Source: Apus apus (lineage: Eukaryota; Chordata; Aves; Apodiformes; Apodidae). From it: a DNA stretch of 64,000 bases. This document shows positions 13,657 through 23,800 of this stretch, piece after piece. Each line of letters opens with the position of its first letter. The stretch's first letter is position 1. The position numbers were made by a program, and so were the translations under genes. The stretch is from positions 114,143,008-114,207,007 of the forward strand of contig NC_067285.1 in NCBI RefSeq assembly GCF_020740795.1. Reading direction: 5' to 3'. The notes under the pieces are model-generated. The model was not told the DNA's origin, made no database searches, and was given only the letters and a program-made list of their open reading frames with translations.

Positions 13657-14323
13657 ATCATAGAACAGATCATCAAGTCCAATTGTTACCCTGCCCAGTC
13701 AACCACTGCCCCATGTCCCTCAGCACCACATGTACATGGCTTTGAAACCCCTCCAGGGATGGAGACTCCACCCCTGCCCTGGGCAGCCTGGCCCAGGGCC
13801 TGACAACCCTTTGGGGAAAGAATATTTCCTAATAAAGTGAGGCTGTTTCCTCTCCTCCTGCCACTTGTTCCTGGGGAGCAGAGCCTGACCCCCCTGGCTC
13901 CAACCTCCTCTCAGGCAGCTGCAGAGCCAGCAGGTCTCCCCTCAGCCTCCTTTGCTCCAGGCTGGACACCCCCAGCTCCCTCAGCTGCTCCTGCTCAGAC
14001 TGGTGCTCCAGCCCCTTCCCCAGCTCCCTTGCCCTTCTCTGGACACACTCCAGCCCCTCCATGTCCTTCTTGTTGTCAGGGGCCCAGAACTGATTTAAGG
14101 TGCAGCCTCACCAGTGCCCAGCACAGGGGGACAATCTCTGCCCTAGTCCTGCTGTCCACACTACAAGTGAGGATGCTGGTGGCCTTCTTGGCCACCTGGG
14201 CACATGCTGGCTCATATTTAGCTGCTGTTAGTCAGCATCCCCAGGTCCTTTTCCACCAAAGACTTTCAAGCCACTCTTCCTCAAGCCTGGAGTGTTGCTT
14301 GGGGTTGGTGTGACTCCAGCACA
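13657..14323 (-). mobile_element. CR1 fragment carrying a patch shared with 16650-17187
   Basis: An antisense CR1 running from its 3' end into ORF2. The conceptual minus-strand product contains CR1 ORF2 blocks such as [12 protein letters not shown] and [12 protein letters not shown]. Positions 13864-14069 match 16924-17129 at 205 of 206 bases, far better than the flanks of either copy. Confidence 0.9.
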
Positions 14324-14787
14324 CTAAGAAAAATATTATTAAGGTTAAAAAAATAAAAGAAAGAAATTCTGATGGTGCTTTCACTCTAGTGAGATGGCAG
14401 AATTACTGCTGGTCCTGAATTTGGAAAGGTCCCAGGTGCCACAGGAAATTGTAGAGAGTGACAATGAGTTTTCATTTCAGCAGTGCTGGAGAGACCAGGC
14501 AGGTGCAGAGGGAGGCAGAGTGTTGAACCAGCAGCCCCAGGGAACCTGCTCATGAGACTCTGTTCAGGATGCTCCAGGTTTCTGACCTCCTACATTGATT
14601 TTTAAGGAAGTTTTGGAACACTAGGGAAGTTCTGGAGGACCTAAAAACACTAATGAGAGCTCAGTAGTCAAAAGGGAGAGTTTTTAAAGCTTCATCAGCT
14701 GTTTTCAGTCCCATAAGTGTAATTACATGGAACTTCATTAGCAGGAAATGAAAGGAACATAAGAGTTCACATCAGCCAGTATGGGTT
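14324..14787. other. Unique intergenic sequence
   Basis: Nothing recognised. Confidence 0.4.
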
Positions 14788-15583
14788 TAGAATCATAGAA
14801 TATGCTGAGTTGGAAGGCACACATCAGGATCATCAAGTCCAACTCCTGTCCCTGTGTAGGGCACCCCAAGAGTCACACCATGTGCCTGAGAGCATCATCC
14901 AAAGGCTTCTTGAACCCAGGCAGGCTTGGTGCTGGGACCACTGCCCTGAGGAGCTTGTTCTGGTGCTCACCCACCCTCTGTGTGAAAATCCTTTTCCTGA
15001 TCCAACCCAAACCTCCCCTGATTCAGCTTCCTGACATTTCCCTGAGTCCTGTCACGGGTCACAGGAGTGAAGAGATCAGGACCTGCCCCATCTCTTCCCC
15101 TCCTGAGCAACCACAGACTGCAGGGAGCTCAGCCCCCAGCCTCCTCTTCTCCAAGCTGAATAACCCAAGTGACCTCAGCCGCTCCTCATAAGTCTTCCCT
15201 TCCAGACCCTTCCCCACCCTCGTGGCTCTCCTTTGGACACTCTCCAACAGCTTGATGTCCTTTTGATATTGTGGTGCCCAACCCTGCAGGCTGTGCTCCA
15301 GGTGAGGCCGCACCAGTGCAGAGCAGAGAAGGACAATCACCTCTCTTGACCAGCTGGCAACGCTCTACTTGATGCACCCCAGGACAGGCTTGGCCCTCCT
15401 GGCTGCCAGGGCAGACTGCTGGCTTATCTTCGGTTGCCCATCAACCAGGACCCCCAAGTCCCTCTCCACCTGCTCCTCTCCAGCCACTCATTCCCTACTC
15501 TGCACTGACCACCAGGGCTGCCCCGTCCCGGGCGCAGAAGCCGGCGCTCGCCCTCGTGAAGCTTCACAGGGTTGGTGACTGCC
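14788..15583 (-). mobile_element. CR1 fragment, 796 bp
   Basis: An antisense CR1 of another subfamily, beginning ttagaatcatagaatatgct. It spans the 3' end and the ORF2 C-terminus (minus-strand blocks [19 protein letters not shown] and [10 protein letters not shown]) and runs to the region encoding a 'FHxVGDxQ'-like end near 15580. It carries frameshifts and is inactive. Confidence 0.9.
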
Positions 15584-15969
15584 AAAGGGAAAGAGAATCT
15601 GTCAGGAAGAGTCGATACTGTTTTTTCAAAGCCCTCACGAGCCGCTACCAGACAGCTTTCATGTGTTCCCGTTGGTGCTGCAGGGTGATTTGATTAATTA
15701 TATTGAACAACACAAACGCAACGTGCTCGTGTCAGCGACTGCTGGAGTAAACAGACTCCTCGTGGATGGGCTCTCAAATGGTTTGTGTTGGTCAATGTCA
15801 AATGGGCAATGTTTGTGGGGCAGCAGATAACAAGGGCAAGTCCCAGACTGCTCAGTAAGCCAGACACAATGAATATTCATGTGAAGGTGACCAGATGCCA
15901 TGTGTCCAGGGACAAAAGATGGCACTTTTCTTACAGAATGGAAAATTTTATCCCAGACAGCAGTGACCT
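15584..15969. other. Unique intergenic sequence
   Basis: Nothing recognised. Confidence 0.4.
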
Positions 15970-16178
15970 GTGAGGGTGTTGGAGCCCTGGGACAGGCTGC
16001 CCAGAGAGGTTGTGGAGCCTCCTTCTCTGGAAACTTTCAAGACCTGTCTGGATACCTTTCTGAGTGATCTGACCTAGTTGTTTGTTTGTTTTTCTTGGGT
16101 CCTGCTCTGGCAGGGGGGTCGGACTCAAAAATCTACAGAGGTCCCTTCCAACCCCTAATATTCTGTGATTCTGTGACC
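15970..16178 (+). mobile_element. CR1 3' end fragment
   Basis: A sense CR1 3' terminus: 'gacaggctgcccagagagg' followed by 'gaggtcccttccaaccc' and the ATTCTGTG octamer tail, with a short T-rich insertion at about 16078-16096. Confidence 0.87.
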
Positions 16179-16649
16179 TGAAGAGAAATGAAGGTGATGG
16201 TGGGTAATCAGCTGGACATCAGCCTTGGTGTGACCCTGTGGCCAACTGGACTGGCCAGTGGTGCTCATGATGGTACCAACACAACATTGAGGAGGAGCAG
16301 ATGGATTATAGCCTCTTTGTTACTAGATTATATAGACTTATACAGGATTATATAATTTTGGCACTGGAGCCATTGCTCTGGTGATTTCTGGCACCCGCAG
16401 ACTAAGGAGATTCTTGAAATATTATCACTTCTGTGAATAAATGTATAAATGAGGACATTTCTAGAAAAGACACCTTAAAGGCTCCAAGAAATCAACCTGT
16501 TCAGTTGACCAAAGGAGAGGTCAGTTGGTCCCAGACCTCAGGGCCATATGTGAACACCAAAAACTTGATCACAGCAGACTTTTGACTCTACCAGGCAAGG
16601 GTAAAAAGAGATCCGAGGTTGAAATTTGAAGTCAGAGGCTGGGTGGAAT
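16179..16649. other. Unique intergenic sequence
   Basis: Nothing recognised apart from a TATA-rich stretch near 16320-16355. Confidence 0.4.
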
Positions 16650-17187
16650 TTTCTATAATTTCTGTTCTGATTGGAAAAGACCTTGAAGATCATCGAGTTG
16701 AACCATTAGCCTCCCTCTACTGACTCCGGTGCTAAACTATATTCCTAAGCTCCACATCTACATGTCTTTTAAACACCTCCAGGGATGGAGACTCAACCAT
16801 CTCCCTGGGCAGCCTGTGCCAGTGTTTAATAACCCTTTCAGTGAATAAATTTCTCCTAATATCTAATCTAATGTCCTCCCCTCCCCCCAGCACAACTTGA
16901 GGCCGGTTCCTCTTGTCCCATCCCTTGTTCCTGGGGAGCAGAGCCTGACCCCCCTGGCTCCAACCTCCTCTCAGGCAGCTGCAGAGCCAGCAGGTCTCCC
17001 CTCAGCCTCCTTTGCTCCAGGCTGGACACCCCCAGCTCCCTCAGCTGCTCCTGCTCAGACTGGTGCTCCAGCCCTTTCCCCAGCTCCCTTGCCCTTCTCT
17101 GGACACACTCCAGCCCCTCCATGTCCTTCCTGTCCTGAGGGGCCCAAAACTTTACACAGTACTCGAGATGTGGCCGCACCAGTGCCA
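16650..17187 (-). mobile_element. CR1 fragment, partner of 13657-14323
   Basis: An antisense CR1 from its 3' end ('gattggaaaagaccttgaag') into ORF2. The central patch 16924-17129 is almost identical to 13864-14069, while the parts on both sides differ by many substitutions and a large indel. Confidence 0.9.
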
Positions 17188-17401
17188 CAGATCTGCTTCT
17201 TGCAGCAGCCCTCAAGGTGGGGATTGTCCCCACCAGCTGCAGTGCTGGAAGCACCATCTTTTTGCCTCCCATGTCCCTGCTCACTGGCACAGCAGCTGGC
17301 AGAGACAGGCACAAAATGCACAGCCTTTCCCCCTGGTACAGCTCCTGACCCAGCCCCGGGGGGAAGGCAGCACCTGGCTGCTGGGCTCAGAAATCACCCT
17401 G

Positions 17402-17656
17402 CTATTTTTTATCTGCTTTCCTTCCCCCGTTGACACGTCTCTTTGCTTCCCGGTCCTCGGAAAGCTTCTCCCAGATCTCCATGGTGACTGCCATCAGAAA
17501 GACAGCTTCCCTCGCCGGTGTTAGCACGTCCCAAGTGACATCCATCTGGTCTCGCACAGCAAGCGTAGAGACGATGTGCAAGAGCTGGTGAACTTCACGT
17601 GAACTGACACAGTTTTTGCCAGGCTCTCCTGGCCCCTCCTGCGTCTCTCCAGTCAT
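17402..17656 (-). CDS. Unrecognised 84-codon reading frame, possibly coding
   Basis: An open frame from ATG 17656 to TAG 17402 on the minus strand, predicted helical in its second half (for example VHQLLHIVSTLAV and EIWEKLSEDREAKRR) with a basic C-terminus. It lies in a 500-bp stretch with about 24 CpGs, clearly more than the surrounding non-island DNA. I do not recognise the protein, and no splice sites stand out. It could equally be chance in GC-rich sequence. It is divergent from the plus-strand frame at 17842, 186 bp away. Confidence 0.15.
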   Translation of the reverse strand: MTGETQEGPGEPGKNCVSSREVHQLLHIVSTLAVRDQMDVTWDVLTPAREAVFLMAVTMEIWEKLSEDREAKRRVNGGRKADKK

Positions 17657-17841
17657 CGTGTTGTGGGAAGTTCTTTTATCTCCTTCTCCTTTAACTAAGT
17701 GATGACACAGGGATGTTCAGACCAGCGGCGTTCAGCCTTAGCAAGCAGTACCGAGGGAAGCCAGCGGCACAATCATCCCATTGGGTTATTGGTGTCTCAG
17801 AAGACAAAGCGACAAAAGCAAAGGCAGAAAGCTTCCGTGGG

Positions 17842-17914
17842 ATGCGTAGCCTGGTCTTGCTCCTGCTCTTCATCCCCACCGTGCCTCTGGCAGAGCGTGG
17901 GACCTCAGTGCAAG
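17842..17914 (+). CDS. Possible signal-peptide-coding exon
   Basis: ATG at 17842 (G at -3) encodes MRSLVLLLLFIPTVPLAERG, a shape typical of a secretory signal peptide. It is followed four codons later by a good donor-like CAAG|GTCAGC at 17914/17915 in phase 1. I found no acceptor or second exon downstream, where the 43-bp array begins. Without a partner exon this is only a motif-level suggestion. Confidence 0.15.
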
Positions 17915-17934
17915 GTCAGCTCCACCGCAGCTGA

Positions 17935-18411
17935 TAACCCGTGCCTGGCAGCGGGATCCTTCCTGCCTCCATTTCACAGCACGGAATAGCAAGGATAATA
18001 ACCAGCTCCTTCCAAAGGCACAGAGCCCCGGCGAGCTGCAGCGTTAAACCTCAGGAGACCTTGACATCCAAGGGTGTTTCTGGGGGCTGGTGGTGTTTTT
18101 TTTTGGAGGAAGCTCGGCCGTGTCCTTGGGTGAAGACATCTCTTGGGTTGTGCCCCTTGGAGAGGGAAGCGCTGCAGCTCAGCCGCTGCTGGTGGGAGAT
18201 TTTAGGATCAAGCTGAAAGGTGGTTTGGTGTCAGTGAGGAGCTTTCTTTGGGAGCACAGTCAATGCCACCTTTTCAGGGCAGGGGTGACATCATTTGTGG
18301 GTCTGAGGGACAAGATGGGGGCAGGAGGAGCAGAGGTTCATCCCTCATGGGGCAGGACAACGCCTCTGCTCAGGGCAGTGACACAGGTTCTCTCCTGTTG
18401 GGGCCTCCACC
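17935..18411. other. Unique sequence before the 43-bp array
   Basis: Nothing recognised beyond a short T run near 18100. Confidence 0.4.
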
Positions 18412-19240
18412 ATGAGGCTGTGTCCCCTCAGGGGGAAGGATATGGAGTCACTGCCCTGGGGCTGTGTCCCCTCAGGGGGAAGGACACAGGATCCCTGCCA
18501 TGGGGCTGTGCCCCTCATGGTGGTGTCATGGCCGTGGAGCATGGCTGCCCCAGGGGGGAAGTTTCTGCCGTGGGGCTGTGTCCCCTCAGGGGGGAGAACA
18601 AGAGACTCTGCCGTGGGGCTGTGTCCCCTCAGGGGGGAGAACAAGAGACTCTGCCGTGGGGCTGTGTCCCTTCAGGGGGGAGAACAAGAGACTCTGCCGT
18701 GGGGCTGTGTCTCCTCATGAGAAGGACCAGGAGACTCTTCCAGGGGGCTGTGTCCCCTCAGGGGGAGGACGCGGGGTCCCTGCCGTGGGGCTGTGTCCCC
18801 TCATGAGAAGGACCAGGAGACTCTGCCAGGGGGCTGTGTCCCCTCAGGGGGGAGAACAAGGAGACTCTTCCATGGGGCTGTGTCCCCTCAGGGGGAGGAT
18901 GCAGGGTCCCTGCTGTGGGGCTGTGTCCCCTCAGGAGGACAGCAAGGAGACTCTTCCAGGGGGCTGTGTCCCCTCATGAGAAGGACCAGGAGACTCTTCC
19001 AGGGGGCCGTGTCCCTTCAGGGGGGAGGACAAGGAGACTCTTCCATGGAGCTGTGTCCCCTCCGGGGGTAGAACAAGAGACTCTGCTGTGGGGCTGTGTC
19101 CCCTCAGGGGGAGGACGCAGGGTCCCTGCTGTGGGGCTGTGTCCCCTCAGGGGGGAGAACAAGGAGACTCTTCCAGGGGGCTGTGTCCCCTCATGAGAAG
19201 GACCAGGAGACTCTTCCAGGGGGCCGTGTCCCCTCAGCGG
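18412..19240. repeat. 43-bp tandem array upstream of EXOC6B
   Basis: About 19 units of 43-45 bp, each containing ggggctgtgtcccctcaggg and a 'gactctgccgtg'-type half. Exact 43-bp spacing is seen at 18572, 18615, 18658 and 18701. Each unit holds the inverted repeat TCCCC-tca-GGGGGA. The array runs to the edge of the EXOC6B CpG island. Long open frames on both strands here are by-products of the repeat. Confidence 0.93.
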
Positions 19241-19492
19241 AGGCCCCGCAGCCACGGGCTCCCCCCGCTCCCCTCCCGCCCCCGCAGCCGCCGCCAGGGC
19301 CGCCCCCGCGGCCGCCCCGCCCCGGGCCGGCGCAGGCCGGGCCGCCCTTCCCGCACTACATCTCCCGGCGTGCCGGGCGAGGCCGGGCCCGGCGGAGCGG
19401 GCGGGTCCCGGCGCTGCCGCCGCCGCCGCCGCTGCCCGGGGCGGGGAGTTAACCAGGGCTGGGCTAGGGCAGGTGGGGTCGGTCGGATCCCC

Positions 19493-19605
19493 ATGGAGCG
19501 GGGGAAGATGGCGGAGCTGGAGAGCCTGGAGACGGCGGCGGAGCACGAGCGGATCCTGCGGGAGATCGAGAGCACCGACACGGCCTGCATCGGCCCCACG
19601 CTCAG
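19493..19605 (+). CDS. EXOC6B: EXOC6B coding exon 1 (exocyst subunit Sec15B), partial gene
   Basis: 113 nt encoding 37 residues plus two bases of an Arg codon, followed by a donor CAG|GTGCGG. EXOC6B is a Sec15-type subunit of the octameric exocyst that tethers secretory vesicles to the plasma membrane, with Rab GTPase binding in its C-terminal part, which is not in this window. The peptide starts MERGKMAELESLETAAEHER and continues with ILREIESTDTACIGPTLR, matching the vertebrate EXOC6B N-terminus. The paralogue EXOC6 differs here (it lacks MERGK). The first ATG has C at -3; Met6 (19508) has a stronger context (A at -3, G at +4) and may also be used. The rest of the roughly 800-residue protein must lie beyond the window. 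Confidence 0.93.
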
Positions 19606-19709
19606 GTGCGGCCGGGGCGGGGAGCCGGGGCGGCTTCATCCTTCTCACCTTCCCTCCCTCCCCCCCCCCCCATCCCGGAAACTTGGAAGAGATTAGAACG
19701 TTTGAATCG

Positions 19710-19736
19710 TGATGATGATGATGATGATGATGATGG
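19710..19736. repeat. (TGA)n microsatellite
   Basis: About nine trinucleotide copies, about 105 bp into EXOC6B intron 1 and inside the CpG island. Confidence 0.95.
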
Positions 19737-20060
19737 GTTTATTTTAACGGTCGTCTCTCGAGCAGCGCCCGCAGCCCCCCCCCCCTCCTCGCTTTCTTCC
19801 CCCCCCTGCCCGGGGGGTTGTGTTGGTTGGAAGCGCCGGGACGGGCCCGGTGCCCGCTCCCCCCCCGGCTCCCTGCCCCGGGCCGGGCTCTTGGGCTGGG
19901 CTCGGGTGTCCCCTCCCTGCCCCCAGCTCGGGGCCTGCCCCCCGCAGCCCCCCGGCAGCTCCGGGGTACCCGCTGCCGCCTCCCCCGGGCACGGGGAGCC
20001 GGGGGTGGGGAGGGCAGTGCCCTGCCCTGCCCTTCGCCTGTCAAAGTTGTCCTCGCAAAA

Positions 20061-23041
20061 CGTCCCCTGCCCCTTTTTGGTGGTTTCTGCTAATCCCGCA
20101 CACATACACAAAAAGAAAGAAACAACAAAAAAAAAAAAACAAACCCACCCAGCAAACCCACGGCTAAGCGTGAAGCCCTGGATACGGGTGCAGTTACCAT
20201 CCTGACGATGATGATTTGAGTTAATGCCTCTTGTTTGCTGAATGCATCCTTTGTTCTCCCATTAAGCATCTTTTCCCAGCGGTTCTCGCTATCCCTCAGC
20301 TGGGAGAACCCGTTGCCGAGCTCTGCTCCTGCCCCCGGGAGGGCAGGGGGATGTTGTTGTGTGCCCAGGAGTGTGTGGCCCCTTCCCTTTTTCCTTCTGA
20401 GAGTCTGGGACTGGCCTTGCAGACTTTTAGCTCTTCCTTTGTGATGCTGGTTAGGATCTTTGCAGCAGTGGCTTCAGTGGTGGTGTTGTTCTGAAGGATG
20501 CGATAGTTGGTGGTTCAGCCGAAGCCTGTGTCTCTTGAGAAATCACCTGGTTTTTAAAATGATAGATTTTTGCAGAAACTGCGCGTCTAAGACCTGTTCT
20601 TGCTACCCAGACTGCATGCTTTTGTCATCACTGGTAGGAGCCACGTAAAGGATTTGGCAAACTGAGATACCTCGTCCTCTCTTCTCTCTCTTTAGAGAGC
20701 AGCTCCCCAAAGAACTTTGTATCCAAACCAAAAAGCATTACTCCCAGTGCTGAGCACAACTGTCTGCTATCCTCTGCAATGTTGGTGGGACAAATAGGTA
20801 GAGGATATTTACAGCTCATTGTAACCAATTTGATCAGGCCAAGAAGTGGGGAAGAGATAGGAGGTGTGCTTCTAGAAATATTTGGCTTCAAGAGATAAGT
20901 AGTTGCATGACTGGAAACTTAACTTGAGTGCTGAGCTTTGTAGCATTTGGTGGGGAGGGCAACGTGGTGCCCTTTTGCAGCATAGTTGGTTTCAGCTGCT
21001 CTGCATCAGCCCAGGAGCAGCTGACCTGGAAACCACAGGTGGGAACAGTTGGGTATAAATGGGAGCAGTTGGGTGCAAACAGGACCAGTGGCCTCCCGTC
21101 CCACTCCCTCCCCACTTCTTTCCCATATTTGAGTTTTACAGACTAATGGTTTTAACTGACTCAGGTGTGTGTCTTTAAAAATAAATGGGTTTAAGCTGTT
21201 TGGCTGGCAGTGATACTGCAGTGTGGGCACGACATCAACACGGGAAAGCTTTCCATTTGTGGAGCAGTGGGACGCTGAGTTTATCTTGCTATAGGGTTGT
21301 CTGTTTGGTTTTTTTTTAATCTTTGCAGTTTTCTTCTTCAAGTTTCTCCCCTGAAGCCTTTAAAGGTAAACTGCGTGGTCAGGGATGCTGGGAATTAGGT
21401 TTATTAGCACAACTGAAAAAACTGGTTCAAAAGTCTAGGAACTGCCAGAATGAAGAGTGTGAGTGGTTGTTTTTTTGGTGTGGTTTTTTTTTTTTTGACA
21501 TTTCATAGAACTAAATGTGGTTGATCTTGTTTCTTAGTGTTAAGGTGAGGTGAGGAGCTGGGGTTAATGCCTGTCTTTGCATACCCACAGAAGAAACACT
21601 AATAAGTGTCTGGGGCAAAGAAAGGTTTGTGCTTTGCTGGCATTAACTGTTGGATTACAGCTGTACTTCATCAGGAGTGCTATTAATTAGCTCAGTATAA
21701 GCAATACCTGCTCCAAGGATTTTTAGAGTTTAAGCTAGACCAGCTCAGGGGAAACATGATGTGCTGGAGAGTCCGGAAAAGAAGATGATGGAAACTTTTA
21801 AAAAACAGTGACTCACTTCTTGTAGGCTTCACGGAAGAAATGTGTCTTCAGGAGCCAGGCTGGCTTCCCTTCTAGGACCAGCAGTCCCAAACACAGCTCA
21901 GAAATGGGCTGGACTGCCAGGCTGCTGGTTTGCAGAGCTGGGCTTTTATCAGCTTGTGACTCGGCAGAGTGAGAGATTCCAACTGCAGCTGCTCTATGAG
22001 GTACCACTCATGGCTGAGTTGTTATTATCAAAGGGTGACAGAGGGGTTAAGATGTTAAATTTAAGGTCCAACTAATTCATCTGTCTGGGTGGGTTTGTTT
22101 CCCACCCACGGGGGAGAGCCTTTTCCATTAGAAAAATTGCAAGTGTAGTAATTTTACCCTGGGGCCGGGGAAGGACAAGATGCCTTCTTGAAGTCCCTTC
22201 CAGCCTTATTTTTCTGCTCTGTTCTCTCTGTGATTCTGGGAGTCAGTAGCATGGGCCGGGACTCCATTGTGCCTGGCACTGTGCAGATGTGGGACACAGC
22301 CTCCCCCTCCTCAAGGAGAGGAACTGAATTCCAAATATGAACTAGGGGATGAGGGCATGCGAGGAAGCGTTGCAACAGCAGTGGTCTGTGTGATGAGTTG
22401 TGCTGGTCTCGTGGTGGCTCTGAAACCATCAAGGTCTCCTCTCTTGTTTTTTTAAATATCTGACAGCGAATGTCACTGCTTTTTAAAGGAGGACACTGAG
22501 TGAGTTCAGTGAGTCTTTGTGGGGAACTTCTTGGGTCTGTGATGTTCCTGGAATCAAAATAATCCACTTCAGGTTGTCTTTCCTGCTATTCAGCCTCTAC
22601 TAATTATATCCATTGCTCCAAATGCCACTTCCTTCTGCTGTTCTAATTCCTCTTTTTTTTCCCTTGTGTTACACTTCTTGATTTTGCAGAGTATTTTTGG
22701 GTCTCCTCTCTGTATCTAGGTGTCTAAGAATCACTTAATTCTTCAGGATCAGATAACCTGCTAGAGGAAAGGAAACTCTTCCTTAAAGTCCCCCCTTGGC
22801 TCAGCTGTGACACCCAAGTGCTCCAGTTTTTATTATTTGAAATTGACTGATCTTCTGTGAGATTTTGCTCCCCTTCAGCTGTTTTTTTTTTTTAGTGATA
22901 GACAGCTAGTGATGGACTGTAATATTCTAGCCACAGTCACCTTAAACGAGGACGGTTGCCTTTGTGGTTTCTAATCACAGTTACTCTTTGAGATAAGGTT
23001 GGTCCCTGACTCTGCAAGCTTGTCCAGCGTTTGCTGAGTGC
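20061..23041. other. Intronic sequence without recognised elements
   Basis: An A-rich run at about 20126-20142, otherwise no repeat or exon recognised. A weak CR1-like 3' tail may lie at 22150-22245. Confidence 0.4.
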
Positions 23042-23800
23042 TTAGAATCATAGAATCATCAAGGTTGGAAGGGTCCTTCAAGATCTTCTAGTTCCAACCC
23101 CCCTGCATGGGCAGGGACACCTCCCACCAGCCCAGGTTGCTCCAAGCCCCATCCAACCTGCCCTTCAACACTGCCAGGGATGGGGCAGCCACAGCTTCCC
23201 TGGGCAACCTGGGCCAGGGTCTCACTACAGCAAAGAATTTCTTCCTGATGTCTAACCTAAATCTCCTCTCTTCCAGTTTAAAACCATTATCCTTCATCTT
23301 ATCACTACACACCCTTGTCCAAAGTCCCTCCCCAGCTTTCCTGGAGCCCCTTCAGGCACTGGAATGTGCTCTAAAGTCTCCCTGGAATATTCTCTTCTCG
23401 AGGCTGAACAGCCCCAACTCTCTCAGCCTGTCTCCAGAGCAGAGGTGCTTCAGCCCTTGGATCACCTTTGTGGCCTCCTCTGGACTTGTTCCAAGAGCTC
23501 CATGTTCTCCCTGTGTTGAGGGCTCTAGGATTGGACTCAGTGCTCCAGGTGGGGTCTCATAAGTGTGGAGGATGAGAATCCCCTCCCTGGCCCTGCTGGC
23601 CTCACTTCTTTTGCTGCAGCCCAGGACACAATTGCTCTCTGGGCTCCAGCACTCGCTGGTGGCTCACGTCCAGCTTCTCATCGTCAACCACCCCCAACTC
23701 CTTGTCAGGGCTGCTCTCCAGCCATTCTCCCCCCAGCCTGGATTTGTGCCTGGGATTGCACCGACCCAGGTGCAGCACCCTGCACTTGTCCCAAAATATC
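23042..23800 (-). mobile_element. CR1 fragment, 760 bp
   Basis: An antisense CR1 from its octamer tail (tagaatcatagaatcatc) through the ORF2 C-terminal coding region to a 'caggtgcagcaccctgcact' block. It is the longest uninterrupted copy of the group that includes 8351-9200, and it carries several stops. Confidence 0.92.

Larger units (their letters stand above)
19240..20060. promoter_or_regulatory. EXOC6B: EXOC6B CpG-island promoter region
   Basis: Very GC- and CpG-rich DNA around the first exon. At 19355-19373 the sequence actaca-tctcccggcgtgc fits the ZNF143/THAP11 (SBS) promoter motif, about 130 bp upstream of the ATG. AAGATGGCGG at 19505-19514 fits a YY1 site and overlaps the fifth and sixth codons, a position typical of YY1 just downstream of the start site. 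No TATA box. Assignments are motif-based. Confidence 0.65.

Noticed and set aside
18090..19648. Cys/Gly-rich frames of up to 238 codons on the plus strand and 224 on the minus strand
   Set aside because: They run through the 43-bp array and the CpG island in several frames. Only the stretch 19493-19605 matches a known protein.
22150..22245. Possible old CR1 3' tail ('agtcccttccagcc', then 'ctgtgattctggga')
   Set aside because: The match is short and broken. It could be chance, so it is not listed as a feature.
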